Shown: positions 8,425 through 17,260 of the stretch, in pieces
How the letters are laid out: the number at the start of each line of letters is the position of its first letter
How positions within the stretch are numbered: the stretch's first letter is position 1
Assembly: GCF_900187885.1 (NCBI RefSeq)
Contig: NZ_FYEK01000027.1
Coordinates: 318,010-382,009 of the forward strand
Source: Thermoflexus hugenholtzii JAD2
GTDB taxonomy: Bacteria; Chloroflexota; Anaerolineae; Thermoflexales; Thermoflexaceae
Length of the DNA stretch: 64,000 bases
Direction of reading: 5' to 3'
Translations under genes and position numbers: made by a program
Notes under the pieces: generated by a model
Told to the model about the DNA's origin: nothing
The model's input: the letters and a program-made list of their open reading frames with translations, nothing else
The model's database searches: none

Positions 8425-9944
8425 TGAGCTGGAAGCTTCGATCCGGGTGGATCGCCCTGCTTGCCGGGCTGTTCCTGGCTCTGGGGACCGGAAGGTTCGC
8501 TCCCGCCTTCGGGCAGGGCGAGGCCGTCCGGTGGGAGAAGCCGGTGCGGCTTTCGGATCCGAACCGGATGGCTTGGTTCCCTGATGTGATTGCAGATGAT
8601 GCAGGGAATGTGGTGGTGATCTGGTCTGGAGGCATTCGCAGGGGGAAGTCCGCCTTCGATGCCTTGATGCTCGCTCGGTTTCATAAAGAAAACTGGTCTA
8701 ACCCTGTGGATATTCAGGCTATGCCTGCATTCGAGGACGTGGGGGTTGCAGTTCGCAACTCCATCGCCTTGGATCGCTATGGGGACGTGGTGGTGACTTT
8801 TCGAATGCCTCTGAGTCTCTATTTCTCGAAGGCTCCTATGCAATCGGTGGACTCCGCTCAGTCCTGGACACCGCCCCGTCGGCTTAGCGGATCCAATGTG
8901 GCCTATTACAACGAGTTGGGGGTAGATCGGGAAGGCCGGATCCATGTGGTCTGGTCGGAGATCGTAACCAACCCTTCATGCGAGCAGTGTGCGGATATCT
9001 TTTATCGCTTCTCCGATGATGATGGAGAAACCTGGTCTCCGCCGGTCAACCTCTCCCGAACCCCTGGGGATGATTCCTTGAAGCCTCACCTCTGGATCGG
9101 CGAAGGGGGCTGGCTGTATGTGACCTGGCAGGAAAGTGAGGGCCTCTTCACAGGCGGTGGGAAGCCCGCTGGTGTCCGCTTGGCCCGCTCGCCGGATCGA
9201 GGTCGCACCTGGAAGGAACCGATGTGGATCACGGCCACTATAGGCACTCCTCAGCAAGCGGTGATTGGAGAGGATGGCCAGGGGACGCTCCTCCTGATCT
9301 GGCGGACGGCAGAGGGCCCCGGGGTCTATTTTCAACGCTCCCGCGATCATGGCGAGAGTTGGACCTCGCCGACCTTGCTTCCTGGCTTCCAGGCCCGGCC
9401 GTGGACTCAGATCCCGTATGATGACTACGACATGGCTATGGACAGCCTGGGCCGGTTGCATTTCGTGGGCGTGGGGGCGTTGGGGGCGGAGGGCCAGTTG
9501 GGGGTCTGGCATCTGATATGGGATGGAGCAACCTGGCAGGGGCCCTTCCTGGTCTCCACAGGCCGGAACCTCCCAGAGTGGACCCGGCTGGTGGTTTCGG
9601 AAGGGCGCCGACTGCATTTGGTATGGTTCGAGCGAGATCCAGAGCATCTCTACAAATCCGAAGAGGGTCGATATACAGTATGGTATAGCACCGCGCTGAC
9701 CAATGCCCCACCGGTCCGGCGCACGCCGGTGCCCACTCCTACCCCGACGCGCTCGCTCCCGCTGCCTTCCGGAGCGCGGGTTCTTCCGACCCCTACCTCC
9801 TTTGTCCCGCGGACGATGGATCCGAACCTGCCGGCGGGCCAGCCCCGGCCGGATTCCGAGGCGCTACGTCTGATCGTTCTGATGGGTGGAGGAGTGATCG
9901 TATTGAGCACCATCGGCGGATGGGCGTTGCGGCAGCGCTCATAG
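8421..9944 (+). CDS. Sialidase-fold (BNR/Asp-box) exported protein with C-terminal membrane anchor
   Basis: 507 residues. It begins with a Sec-type signal (Lys/Arg, hydrophobic core, then AFGQG) and is followed by a six-bladed propeller-like region with at least three Asp-boxes: SDDDGETW near residue 197, SPDRGRTW near 254 and SRDHGESW near 307. About residues 430-470 are a Pro/Thr-rich linker, and a hydrophobic segment close to the C-terminus ends in RQRS, implying anchoring with the propeller outside. BNR propellers are found in sialidases and in carbohydrate-binding or non-catalytic proteins; the arginine triad of true sialidases is not evident by eye. Two ATGs (8421, 8424) are possible. 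The middle of the gene is lower in GC than its neighbours. Confidence 0.65.
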   Translation: MMSWKLRSGWIALLAGLFLALGTGRFAPAFGQGEAVRWEKPVRLSDPNRMAWFPDVIADDAGNVVVIWSGGIRRGKSAFDALMLARFHKENWSNPVDIQAMPAFEDVGVAVRNSIALDRYGDVVVTFRMPLSLYFSKAPMQSVDSAQSWTPPRRLSGSNVAYYNELGVDREGRIHVVWSEIVTNPSCEQCADIFYRFSDDDGETWSPPVNLSRTPGDDSLKPHLWIGEGGWLYVTWQESEGLFTGGGKPAGVRLARSPDRGRTWKEPMWITATIGTPQQAVIGEDGQGTLLLIWRTAEGPGVYFQRSRDHGESWTSPTLLPGFQARPWTQIPYDDYDMAMDSLGRLHFVGVGALGAEGQLGVWHLIWDGATWQGPFLVSTGRNLPEWTRLVVSEGRRLHLVWFERDPEHLYKSEEGRYTVWYSTALTNAPPVRRTPVPTPTPTRSLPLPSGARVLPTPTSFVPRTMDPNLPAGQPRPDSEALRLIVLMGGGVIVLSTIGGWALRQRS

Positions 9945-9968
9945 CTTTATTCATTGAGGAGAGAGCCC

Positions 9969-11153
9969 GTGCGGATCCTGATGCTCACGCAAGTGTTGCC
10001 CTATCCGCTGGCCAGCGGACCGCAGATCAAGACGCATTACGTCCTGCGCTATCTGGCCCGACATCATCGCATCACCCTGGTCTCCTTTGTCCGCTCCGAC
10101 GGAGAGGCTCGGTCCGCTGAGGCGTTGCGCCCCTATTGCGAGGCGATCCACACCGTCCTCCTCCCCCGCTCCGGATTTCGGGATGGGGTCGCCCTCCTAC
10201 GGGCGATGATCACCGGCGAACCCTTCGTGATCGCCCGGGATCACCGGCCTGCTCTCTACCGCTTGCTGGAACAATTGAACATGGCCGGATCCTTCGACGC
10301 GGTCCACGCGGATCAGCTCAACATGGCGCCCTATGCGCTTCCGGTGCGGGCGCGGCGGGTGCTGGATGCCCACAACGCGGTCTGGCAGATCGCGGAGCGG
10401 CTGGCCCGGGCGATGCCGCCGGGACCCTTGCGGTTCCTCGCGGCCCAGGAGGCCCAGCGCCTGAGGCGGTATGAGGGGAGGATCTGTCGGGCCTTCGATC
10501 ACGTGGTTGCGGTGAGCGAAAGCGACCGGGCGGCCCTGGAGGAGGCAGCGGGCGAGAAGCTGCCGATCCTTGTGGTCCCCATCGCCCTGGATCCTGAGGA
10601 TTTCCCTCCCATCCCCCGGGAGCCCGGGGCGAAGGGTGTGTTGCACATCGGAGGGTTGCACTGGCCGCCGAACGCGGAGGGGATCCGGTGGTTCCTGCGG
10701 GAGGTGTGGGGGCAGGTGCGGGCAGCGGTGCCGGAGGCCCGGCTGTTTCTGGTGGGAGCCCGCCCTCCCGCGGATCTGCGGGCGTGGGCGATCCGGGATC
10801 CCTCGGTCATTGTGCCGGGCTTTGTGGCCGATCCCACCGCCTACTGGCGGCAGAGCGCGGTGGTGATCGTCCCGCTTCACGCGGGCAGCGGCATCCGGGT
10901 TAAGATCCTGGAGGCGTGGTCCCGGGGGATGCCGGTGGTGAGCACCACCATCGGCTGTGAGGGGCTGAAGGCTTACCATAGGGAGAACATCTGGATCGCG
11001 GACGATCCGGAGGGCTTCGCCCGGGCAGTGATTGCCATGCTCCGGGACCCTGGGGAGGCGCGCCGGATCGGGGAGGCCGGCCAGGAGACCATCCGGGCGT
11101 TTTATGACTATCGGGTAGCCTGTCGTCCCCTGGATACCATTTATCCGCGTTAA
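9969..11153 (+). CDS. GT4-family glycosyltransferase
   Basis: 394 residues from GTG 9969, chosen because GAGGAGAG precedes it; an in-frame TTG at 9954 is less likely. GT-B fold: the N-terminal half starts RILMLTQVLPYPLASGPQIK with LVSF-type beta strands, and the C-terminal half holds GVLHIGGLHWPPNAEGIRW and LHAGSGIRVKILEAWSRGMP, where the Glu of ILEAWSRG is the conserved donor-binding residue of GT4 retaining enzymes. No membrane segment; it should act on the cytoplasmic face on a lipid-linked acceptor. Last plus-strand gene of the glycan locus, ten bases or so after the BNR gene. Confidence 0.8.
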   Translation: MRILMLTQVLPYPLASGPQIKTHYVLRYLARHHRITLVSFVRSDGEARSAEALRPYCEAIHTVLLPRSGFRDGVALLRAMITGEPFVIARDHRPALYRLLEQLNMAGSFDAVHADQLNMAPYALPVRARRVLDAHNAVWQIAERLARAMPPGPLRFLAAQEAQRLRRYEGRICRAFDHVVAVSESDRAALEEAAGEKLPILVVPIALDPEDFPPIPREPGAKGVLHIGGLHWPPNAEGIRWFLREVWGQVRAAVPEARLFLVGARPPADLRAWAIRDPSVIVPGFVADPTAYWRQSAVVIVPLHAGSGIRVKILEAWSRGMPVVSTTIGCEGLKAYHRENIWIADDPEGFARAVIAMLRDPGEARRIGEAGQETIRAFYDYRVACRPLDTIYPR

Positions 11154-11231
11154 ACGGGAGAGAATGGCAGAGATCCTCCGGATTAGGGACAGAGGCCACC
11201 CTCAATCCCGCTTGCGGGCCATCACGAGGCA

Positions 11232-13793
11232 TCAGGGCGATCGACCCGTGCGAGCGATCAGGGGAAGATAGACCTGACTCTCCCGGGACAGTGTGGTGAA
11301 CGTTCCTCTCTTTGCCTCGCTCGCACCGTTCGAGTTCACAGATTGAACCTCGTAGCAGTAGGTGGTCTGCGGGCTTAAGCCGGGGAGCCCCACTGCGTGT
11401 TCAACGACCCATTCGGTCTGAGTGACCGTTCTTTCCCAGTTATCACAATTCTGTCCATATCGAACCCGGCTGTCTGCGGGTTGTGAGGTCTGCCATCGAA
11501 TGACGGCCACGGTGGCCAGCGGGATCGCCGTCGGGCCAGAAGTGATCGCCGGTGGGACAGCACCCTGGGGAGGGGAAACCTGGAGGACAAAGGATTGCTC
11601 AGCGGAGGCCCCTCGTGTGTCTGTTGCTTGAACAACAACCGGAAAGGCGCCGGTTGATGAAGGGATCCCATAAAGGAACCCGGTTTGCGTATCCAGGCTC
11701 AGCCAAGTGGGTCCTGAACGGATTCGATAGGTTACTGGATCTCCGTCTGGATCCATTGCGTTGATGTTGTAGGCGAAGGGCAAGCCGACGGAGGTGAAAA
11801 CAGTGCGAGGTTGTGAGGTGATCACCGGAGGGGTGTTCTGGGATCCGCTGGAGACGAGGATCTCAAATTCCTGAACGCTGGATGCTCCTTGAGGATCGCG
11901 AGCTCGAAGGCGGACTGCAAATCGGCCTGCTTGCTGGGGGATCCACTGGAGGATTCCGTTGTCTGGATTCAGCTGCATGCCGGGAGGGCCTTGCTCCAGG
12001 CTATATGTCACCTGAACTAGGCTATTCGGCTGACCGGTCGGGTCAGGGTCATAGGCCTCTGCGTTGTAGAAATATGGCCTTCCAACTACTGCAGCGGTGA
12101 TCGGAGAGGAGATGAAGTAGGGGGGATCATTGGTGGGATCCCCGAACGTGAGGGAGGGCAGGCTGGTGAACCCCCTCAGGTATTGAGGCTCATAATGGAT
12201 CCGGAACTTCGTGCGTCCGTTAATTGTTTGTAAGGGGTAACGATTCCCCAGGGGATCGAAAAGAACCGCTGGGCCGTTGATCCCGTTGGCCACAGCCTCA
12301 ATGTCTCGATTCCCTTCATTGCTCCAGATCACCAGGATGGTTTCCTCGCCGTTCTTGAAGAGGTGACCTTCCACAAAGGAGGGAGCTTCGCTGATTCGCC
12401 CGTAGTAAACAGCGCTCTGCAACTGATCTGCCAGGGCGCGAACAGCGAGGGCCCGTTCGGTGAGGATCCGTGCGGGGTTCCCATCGAGGAGTGATTGATC
12501 GTAGTTGTAGCTGAAGAAGAAAACCTTCTTCGCGCCGACGGCCAGATTTCCTACAAGGGTTTTGGCGGGGGACAGGAGGGGGACAACCTGTCCGCCCCGG
12601 AAGTAGCTGCTTTCCTCGGGGCGCCAGTGGATGCCGCCTCGCAGAGGAGAGAGAGCTTCTGTGTTCCAGACCGGTTTCATCACACCGTAGCTCTGCATAA
12701 CCTGAAGGTAGGTATTGATGCTTCCGCAGCAACCATCGGGGGAGAGCCCTTCGCCGCTTCCTTCCTCCAGATAATGAACCGAAAGCACATCGAAGAGCGT
12801 GAAGCCCGGGTCCCGGCGTTCTTCCTCCAGCATCAGGCGGAGCACCTGAGAGTCTCCCTGATAGAGATCGGCGGCCAGGATGCGAGCAGAGGGGTCCACG
12901 CTCCGGATCACCTGAGCGACGCCGCGGAGGAAGGTCACATAAAGGTTGAAATCACAGGGCTGCCACCAGCCACAACCGTCGATCTCGTTGCCGACGATCC
13001 AGTTGTGAACCTGTTCTCGATAGGCCTGAGCAACCCGGCGCAGGTTTTGATAAAACGCGCTGTTGTAATCCCGCGCTCCTGGGGGGGCTCCTCCGATGAG
13101 CTTGAAGATGGGGGTGATGTCACTGGAGAGGGCTTCCGACACGAAGGATTGAACTGAAGGGGTCAGGGCTTCCAGGACGCTGCTATCTGTGTCGACGGGG
13201 ATATCGAAGTGAACCCACTTGATCCCCAGGTGGGCGATCTGAGCGGCGAAGCCGGGGTAGGGATCGATGGCGATGATGAAGCCGAGGGGGGAAGGGCTAT
13301 CCGGCCCCAGCCGGATGATGGGGTCCACCAGCCCGATGCGCAGATCTTGCAGCTCCCCCTGATCGGTGAAGAGGTCCAGGCGATAAAACCCGTAGCGGGT
13401 CAGACGATCTGTGGGAAGCACCAGCCATGCCCCTCCGGTAGGATCCACCTGGATCTGTCCATCGCTTTCAAAGATCTCTCCGTTGATGGTCCAATCTGCC
13501 GGGCCGTAGGCATCGGTCAAGCGATAGCGGACCCTGGTAGGGCGCTGATCGATATGAAGCCGGATCGGATCGCCGAGGATGAACAGCCCCCCGTTGGGGA
13601 GGGCAGAGCCGCTGAGGCTCAGGGCGCCTCTGACAGGGGATCGGTCTGAAACAACGGGCGGAGGGATCTCCGGCTGAAGGAGGGAAGGCGGATTGGGCGT
13701 AGGGGGTATAGTTCGAAGGAGGGCAGATAAAGCCGCCGAGGCAATGACCAACCCAGCGAAGGCAATTGCCGGAACAATGAGACGACGAAGCAT
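11232..13793 (-). CDS. Secreted multi-domain protein: glycoside-hydrolase-like barrel, two Ig-like domains, FN3-like domain, VYLPLIAR tail
   Basis: 853 residues from ATG 13793, preceded by GGAGG six bases upstream; longer in-frame ATGs (13811, 13841) lack a ribosome site. Residues 5-25 form a signal or anchor. About 170-500 resembles a TIM-barrel glycosidase of the GH5/GH39 kind: IIAIDPYPGF, then WIVGNEIDG where the Glu is the usual acid/base position, and WNTEALSP as a candidate nucleophile region. About 550-650 and 655-745 are two putative Ig (He_PIG-like) domains with YFISSPIT/PVITSQP openings; about 748-835 is an FN3 or phosphatase-N-like domain (ITSGPTAIPLATVAVIRWQT). The end, SQVYLPLIARTGRSP, is a short tail seen in Chloroflexota exported proteins. 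Substrate unknown. GC is clearly lower than flanking genes. Confidence 0.65.
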   Translation of the reverse strand: MLRRLIVPAIAFAGLVIASAALSALLRTIPPTPNPPSLLQPEIPPPVVSDRSPVRGALSLSGSALPNGGLFILGDPIRLHIDQRPTRVRYRLTDAYGPADWTINGEIFESDGQIQVDPTGGAWLVLPTDRLTRYGFYRLDLFTDQGELQDLRIGLVDPIIRLGPDSPSPLGFIIAIDPYPGFAAQIAHLGIKWVHFDIPVDTDSSVLEALTPSVQSFVSEALSSDITPIFKLIGGAPPGARDYNSAFYQNLRRVAQAYREQVHNWIVGNEIDGCGWWQPCDFNLYVTFLRGVAQVIRSVDPSARILAADLYQGDSQVLRLMLEEERRDPGFTLFDVLSVHYLEEGSGEGLSPDGCCGSINTYLQVMQSYGVMKPVWNTEALSPLRGGIHWRPEESSYFRGGQVVPLLSPAKTLVGNLAVGAKKVFFFSYNYDQSLLDGNPARILTERALAVRALADQLQSAVYYGRISEAPSFVEGHLFKNGEETILVIWSNEGNRDIEAVANGINGPAVLFDPLGNRYPLQTINGRTKFRIHYEPQYLRGFTSLPSLTFGDPTNDPPYFISSPITAAVVGRPYFYNAEAYDPDPTGQPNSLVQVTYSLEQGPPGMQLNPDNGILQWIPQQAGRFAVRLRARDPQGASSVQEFEILVSSGSQNTPPVITSQPRTVFTSVGLPFAYNINAMDPDGDPVTYRIRSGPTWLSLDTQTGFLYGIPSSTGAFPVVVQATDTRGASAEQSFVLQVSPPQGAVPPAITSGPTAIPLATVAVIRWQTSQPADSRVRYGQNCDNWERTVTQTEWVVEHAVGLPGLSPQTTYCYEVQSVNSNGASEAKRGTFTTLSRESQVYLPLIARTGRSP

Positions 13794-13943
13794 CCCTGGC
13801 CTCCATACCATGGATTCTAACCTAAATCCAACGCCAACCATATTCTAACGATATCCCTGATCCCTGTCAACTAATCAACCAAGTAGTGCACGCATGTATC
13901 CTTCATAGAGTCTGGGCTGAGCCGGAGCGCTTGTGTGCCTTCT

Positions 13944-15830
13944 TCAGACGTTGGCGCCTTTCCCGGGCCAGAGCATGGGGAGCAGGCAGATGGCGATCCC
14001 ATAGACCGGATATTGAAAGCGGAAGTCCGGGGCGGTGAGCAGAGGGAACCAGAGTAACGTGTGAATCACGGCAGGCCCGGTTAGCGTCCAGGCGATTTGT
14101 AGCCCGTAGCGCCTGGCCAGGATGCTTCCTGTAAACAAGATTAAATACAGAAAAAGAGCAGGCCGCCAGAACAGCCAGATCCACTCGTGCTTCAATGTCT
14201 CCCCCAGGAGACGCCACAGCGCTCCACGTAACCTGGGGAACAGAGCCCTTGATGACAGCCCCAATCGATTCGAAGGGGTTCCCCACTCAAACGCATAGAC
14301 ATAGGCATCTGGAGGTTCTGTGATCCGCCACAGGAAATCTGTGCTGCAAAGATAATGTCGGATCATCGCGCCGGGGTTCCGAGCGATCAACCTTGCCCAC
14401 AGGGATAGAAACTCGCCAGCGTGGGCATCGAAGAAGGACCGATTCAGGACATTGTTGTTCACGACCGGATCCACGAACCGGCATGTGTAAGCGCGGCGCC
14501 ATAGTTCCAGAGGTTGAATCTGATTTAGGAAATCTCGCTCGGTAGAGGTCAGCGGCGTGCCAGCATAGATCAGGGCGGCCACGTGGTGGATGGGGACCTG
14601 CAGGGCGAACCAGCGGGGGACAGCAGGGATGCGCAGCACATACATCTCGGAAGCCTGAACGGCAAGATAGCAGACCAGGATCGGAAGGATGGTTCGAAGA
14701 AAGAGGCGAATCCTCTGGCGTGGCCAGAGCATGGCGACCGTGCCTATCGTAAGAAAGATGACCGGCAACCCGTTATGACGATAGAGCGCGACGGCAAGAC
14801 CGGAGCCCGCAATGCCTATCCAGGTGCTCCACGCAGGCTCGCGGCGGTCCAGAAAATCCCGGGCCAGATGGAGGAACCCTCCAGTTAAACCCAGCAGCCC
14901 AATGGCATATGGGACATCTTTCCAGAGTGTGACGCTCATCATCCCATGGCCCGGAGCCAGGGCGCTCAGCCCAACCATCCCCCATCGACCCAGCGATGGG
15001 ATACCCCATCGCTCCAGCGCCCGCGCGATCACTCCGATCATCAGACCCAGCATAATCATTTGAGCGAGCACTACACTTGCCGGAGAGGGCCAGATCTGAT
15101 AGATCAAGGCCATGGAAAGCGTGTGGACAGCAGGATGAACATTATTGAAATGTCCACTCAAGATCTGCTCCCACTGATAAAGTGCATCTACTGGAAGAAT
15201 TCCGGGATAAAATGTCACGAAATAGACCGACCATATCAACCAACAAGGAAAAGCATAGGCAACAACCATCCATCTTGAAGAAGAGGGTTTTGATATATGA
15301 ATGTGCTCAATTTTCTTAAATATTGAAATTATATTTACAAAAAATAACCCAAGGAAAAATGACGAAACCGTCACATAAGCCGCAGTGATAAAATCCTCAG
15401 CTGGATCGCCGATGAACCATCTTGTCCATGGCGCAGAGCGGAATCCGTGAAGGGAGCGGATGGCTTCTGGGGTGATCCCGGGTGGTGGGAGAACTCGATC
15501 GGAAATGTGAGCAGAGGGATCTTGAAATGGAGATGGAACAGGAAGAGCGATGGCGATTACGAGGCTTAGTGCCAGAGTGGTGCCCCATTCTGTAGCCTGT
15601 AAGGGCCTGGCGTGGAGGGCCCGATGCATCAAGAAGATTAGGATCCCAAGTCCCAGGCTGATCAGGAAAACCCTCGGGGGCTTCTCCCCAGGCAGATAGC
15701 GAGGACTGAGATATAGCAACAGCCATACACTGACTCCTGCGATCCAGCCATATTCGAATCGGAAACTCCTGTTCTGCGCTCGGAGAACTCTATTCAGCCC
15801 CATCGGAGATCCATCCCTTCCATCGTCCAC
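13944..15830 (-). CDS. Polytopic membrane protein, DUF6020-like
   Basis: 628 residues with about a dozen hydrophobic segments. The central part contains FYPGILPVDALYQWEQILSG followed by NNVHPAVHTL near residues 215-250, then SVTLWKDVPYAIGLLGL and ALYRHNGLPV; this order (PG-x-D-x-L-x-QW, HP, WKD, R-x-NG) is what I know from DUF6020-type membrane proteins found in surface polysaccharide loci. The function of that family is not established; a GT-C relationship is plausible. An alternative start is the ATG at 15803. The segment 15290-15370 is unusually AT-rich for this window, and the whole gene has lower GC, suggesting transfer together with the preceding surface protein. Confidence 0.5.
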   Translation of the reverse strand: MDDGRDGSPMGLNRVLRAQNRSFRFEYGWIAGVSVWLLLYLSPRYLPGEKPPRVFLISLGLGILIFLMHRALHARPLQATEWGTTLALSLVIAIALPVPSPFQDPSAHISDRVLPPPGITPEAIRSLHGFRSAPWTRWFIGDPAEDFITAAYVTVSSFFLGLFFVNIISIFKKIEHIHISKPSSSRWMVVAYAFPCWLIWSVYFVTFYPGILPVDALYQWEQILSGHFNNVHPAVHTLSMALIYQIWPSPASVVLAQMIMLGLMIGVIARALERWGIPSLGRWGMVGLSALAPGHGMMSVTLWKDVPYAIGLLGLTGGFLHLARDFLDRREPAWSTWIGIAGSGLAVALYRHNGLPVIFLTIGTVAMLWPRQRIRLFLRTILPILVCYLAVQASEMYVLRIPAVPRWFALQVPIHHVAALIYAGTPLTSTERDFLNQIQPLELWRRAYTCRFVDPVVNNNVLNRSFFDAHAGEFLSLWARLIARNPGAMIRHYLCSTDFLWRITEPPDAYVYAFEWGTPSNRLGLSSRALFPRLRGALWRLLGETLKHEWIWLFWRPALFLYLILFTGSILARRYGLQIAWTLTGPAVIHTLLWFPLLTAPDFRFQYPVYGIAICLLPMLWPGKGANV

Positions 15831-15922
15831 TTTAATCCCATGACACAGTATAGGAATTTCGGGTTAGAATCAAGGGGTAAAATCGTAGGAGTTGTGAAAG
15901 CAGTCATCTCTGGAGCCCTGAG

Positions 15923-17260
15923 ATGAATGGCTTGTATCGTCTCTTCGAGGCAACCCTGAGCCCGTGGGTGGCGCTAAGGGAGGGACCGGATTACGAGGCG
16001 CTGCTGACCTGTATCCGGTGCGCCCGCTGCCTCCCGGTCTGTCCGACCTATCAGGAGACGCTCCACGAGGCGCAGTCCCCCCGGGGGCGCCTGGCCCTGC
16101 TTCGGGCGGTGGAAGAGGGCCGGCTGCCCCTCGATGAGTCCGTGGAGGCTCATCTCTATCATTGCCTGGATTGCCGGGCGTGCAACACGGTCTGCCCGGC
16201 GGGGGTCCCCATCGGAGAGCTGATCGTCGCTGGCCGGGCGGCTACGGCGGCCCAGCGCCCGCGGCCATGGTGGTTGCGTCTGCTCCTGGAGCGCGCCCTG
16301 GGCTCACCCCGGGCGGCCGAGTGGGCGGCTGCGCCCCTGCGCGGGGCCTGGCGCCTGGGCCTGATCCCCCTCGCCCGCTGGCTGTTCCGGTTCTTCCCTC
16401 CGCTGCGGGAGCTGCTGGACTGGGTTCCGCGTCCCGCCCCTCCGGTCCGCCGGGCGTTGCGCGATCGCCCGGCCCCGGCGGAGGCTCGTTACCGGGTGGG
16501 CTTCTTTCTGGGCTGTGTGATGAACGCGGTGTATGGGGACGTGGTGCGGGCCAGCGTTCGTCTGCTGGAGCGTCTGGGGTGCGCAGTGGTGGTTCCGTGG
16601 GATCAGGCGTGTTGTGGCGCGCCTCAGGACGATCAGGGCCTGCGGGAGGCGGCCCGGCGCTTCGCCCGTCGCAACATCGCCGCCTTCGAGGCCCTGGGGC
16701 CGCTGGATGCGATCGTGGCGGACTGCGCGGCGTGCAGCGGTTTCTTGAAAGAATACCCCCATCTGCTGGCGGAGGATCCGGAGTGGGCGGACCGCGCGCG
16801 GGCCTTCGCCGCCCGGGTCCGGGACCTCACCGAGTGGCTGGAGGCGATCTGGCCAGAGGAGCTCCAGCCGATCGCTTCCGGTCTCCGCTTGACGTATCAT
16901 GAGCCATGTCATCTGAGCCACGTCCAGGGGGTGCGGCGGCAACCCCGGGCGTTGCTCCTGCGGCTGCGAGGGGCGACGTTCCGGGAGCTGCCGGACGCGG
17001 CGCGCTGTTGCGGCAGCGCGGGCATCTACAACCTGACCCATCCGGCCATGTCCCGCCGGCTGCTGGAGCGGAAGATGGCGGACATCGCCGCCACGGGAGC
17101 CTCCGTGGTGGTCACCGCCAACCCGGGATGCCTGCTCCAGCTGGAGTGGGGCGTCCGCCGGTCGGGGCTCGCCGTGCAGGTCCGGCATCTCTCCGAGCTC
17201 CTGGACGCGGCGCTCTCGTCTTCCGAGGGGAGGGAAGGATCAGGATGGGGCGCTGGGTGA
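15923..17260 (+). CDS. glcF: Iron-sulfur protein of the glycolate oxidase GlcF type
   Basis: 445 residues. Two [4Fe-4S] ferredoxin motifs: Cys30-x2-Cys33-x2-Cys36-x3-Cys40-Pro and Cys81-x2-Cys84-x2-Cys87-x3-Cys91-Pro. The rest holds the two CCG (heterodisulfide-reductase-D-like) domains: GCVMNAVYGDV...CCGAPQDDQG...DCAACSGFLKEY and YHEPCHLSHVQG...RCCGSAGIYNL...NPGCLLQL. This is the architecture of GlcF, which passes electrons from the flavin subunits of glycolate (or lactate) oxidase. No GlcD or GlcE is present nearby, so the flavoprotein partner must be elsewhere or the protein serves another dehydrogenase. It overlaps the radical SAM gene by 16 bases. Confidence 0.8.
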   Translation: MNGLYRLFEATLSPWVALREGPDYEALLTCIRCARCLPVCPTYQETLHEAQSPRGRLALLRAVEEGRLPLDESVEAHLYHCLDCRACNTVCPAGVPIGELIVAGRAATAAQRPRPWWLRLLLERALGSPRAAEWAAAPLRGAWRLGLIPLARWLFRFFPPLRELLDWVPRPAPPVRRALRDRPAPAEARYRVGFFLGCVMNAVYGDVVRASVRLLERLGCAVVVPWDQACCGAPQDDQGLREAARRFARRNIAAFEALGPLDAIVADCAACSGFLKEYPHLLAEDPEWADRARAFAARVRDLTEWLEAIWPEELQPIASGLRLTYHEPCHLSHVQGVRRQPRALLLRLRGATFRELPDAARCCGSAGIYNLTHPAMSRRLLERKMADIAATGASVVVTANPGCLLQLEWGVRRSGLAVQVRHLSELLDAALSSSEGREGSGWGAG

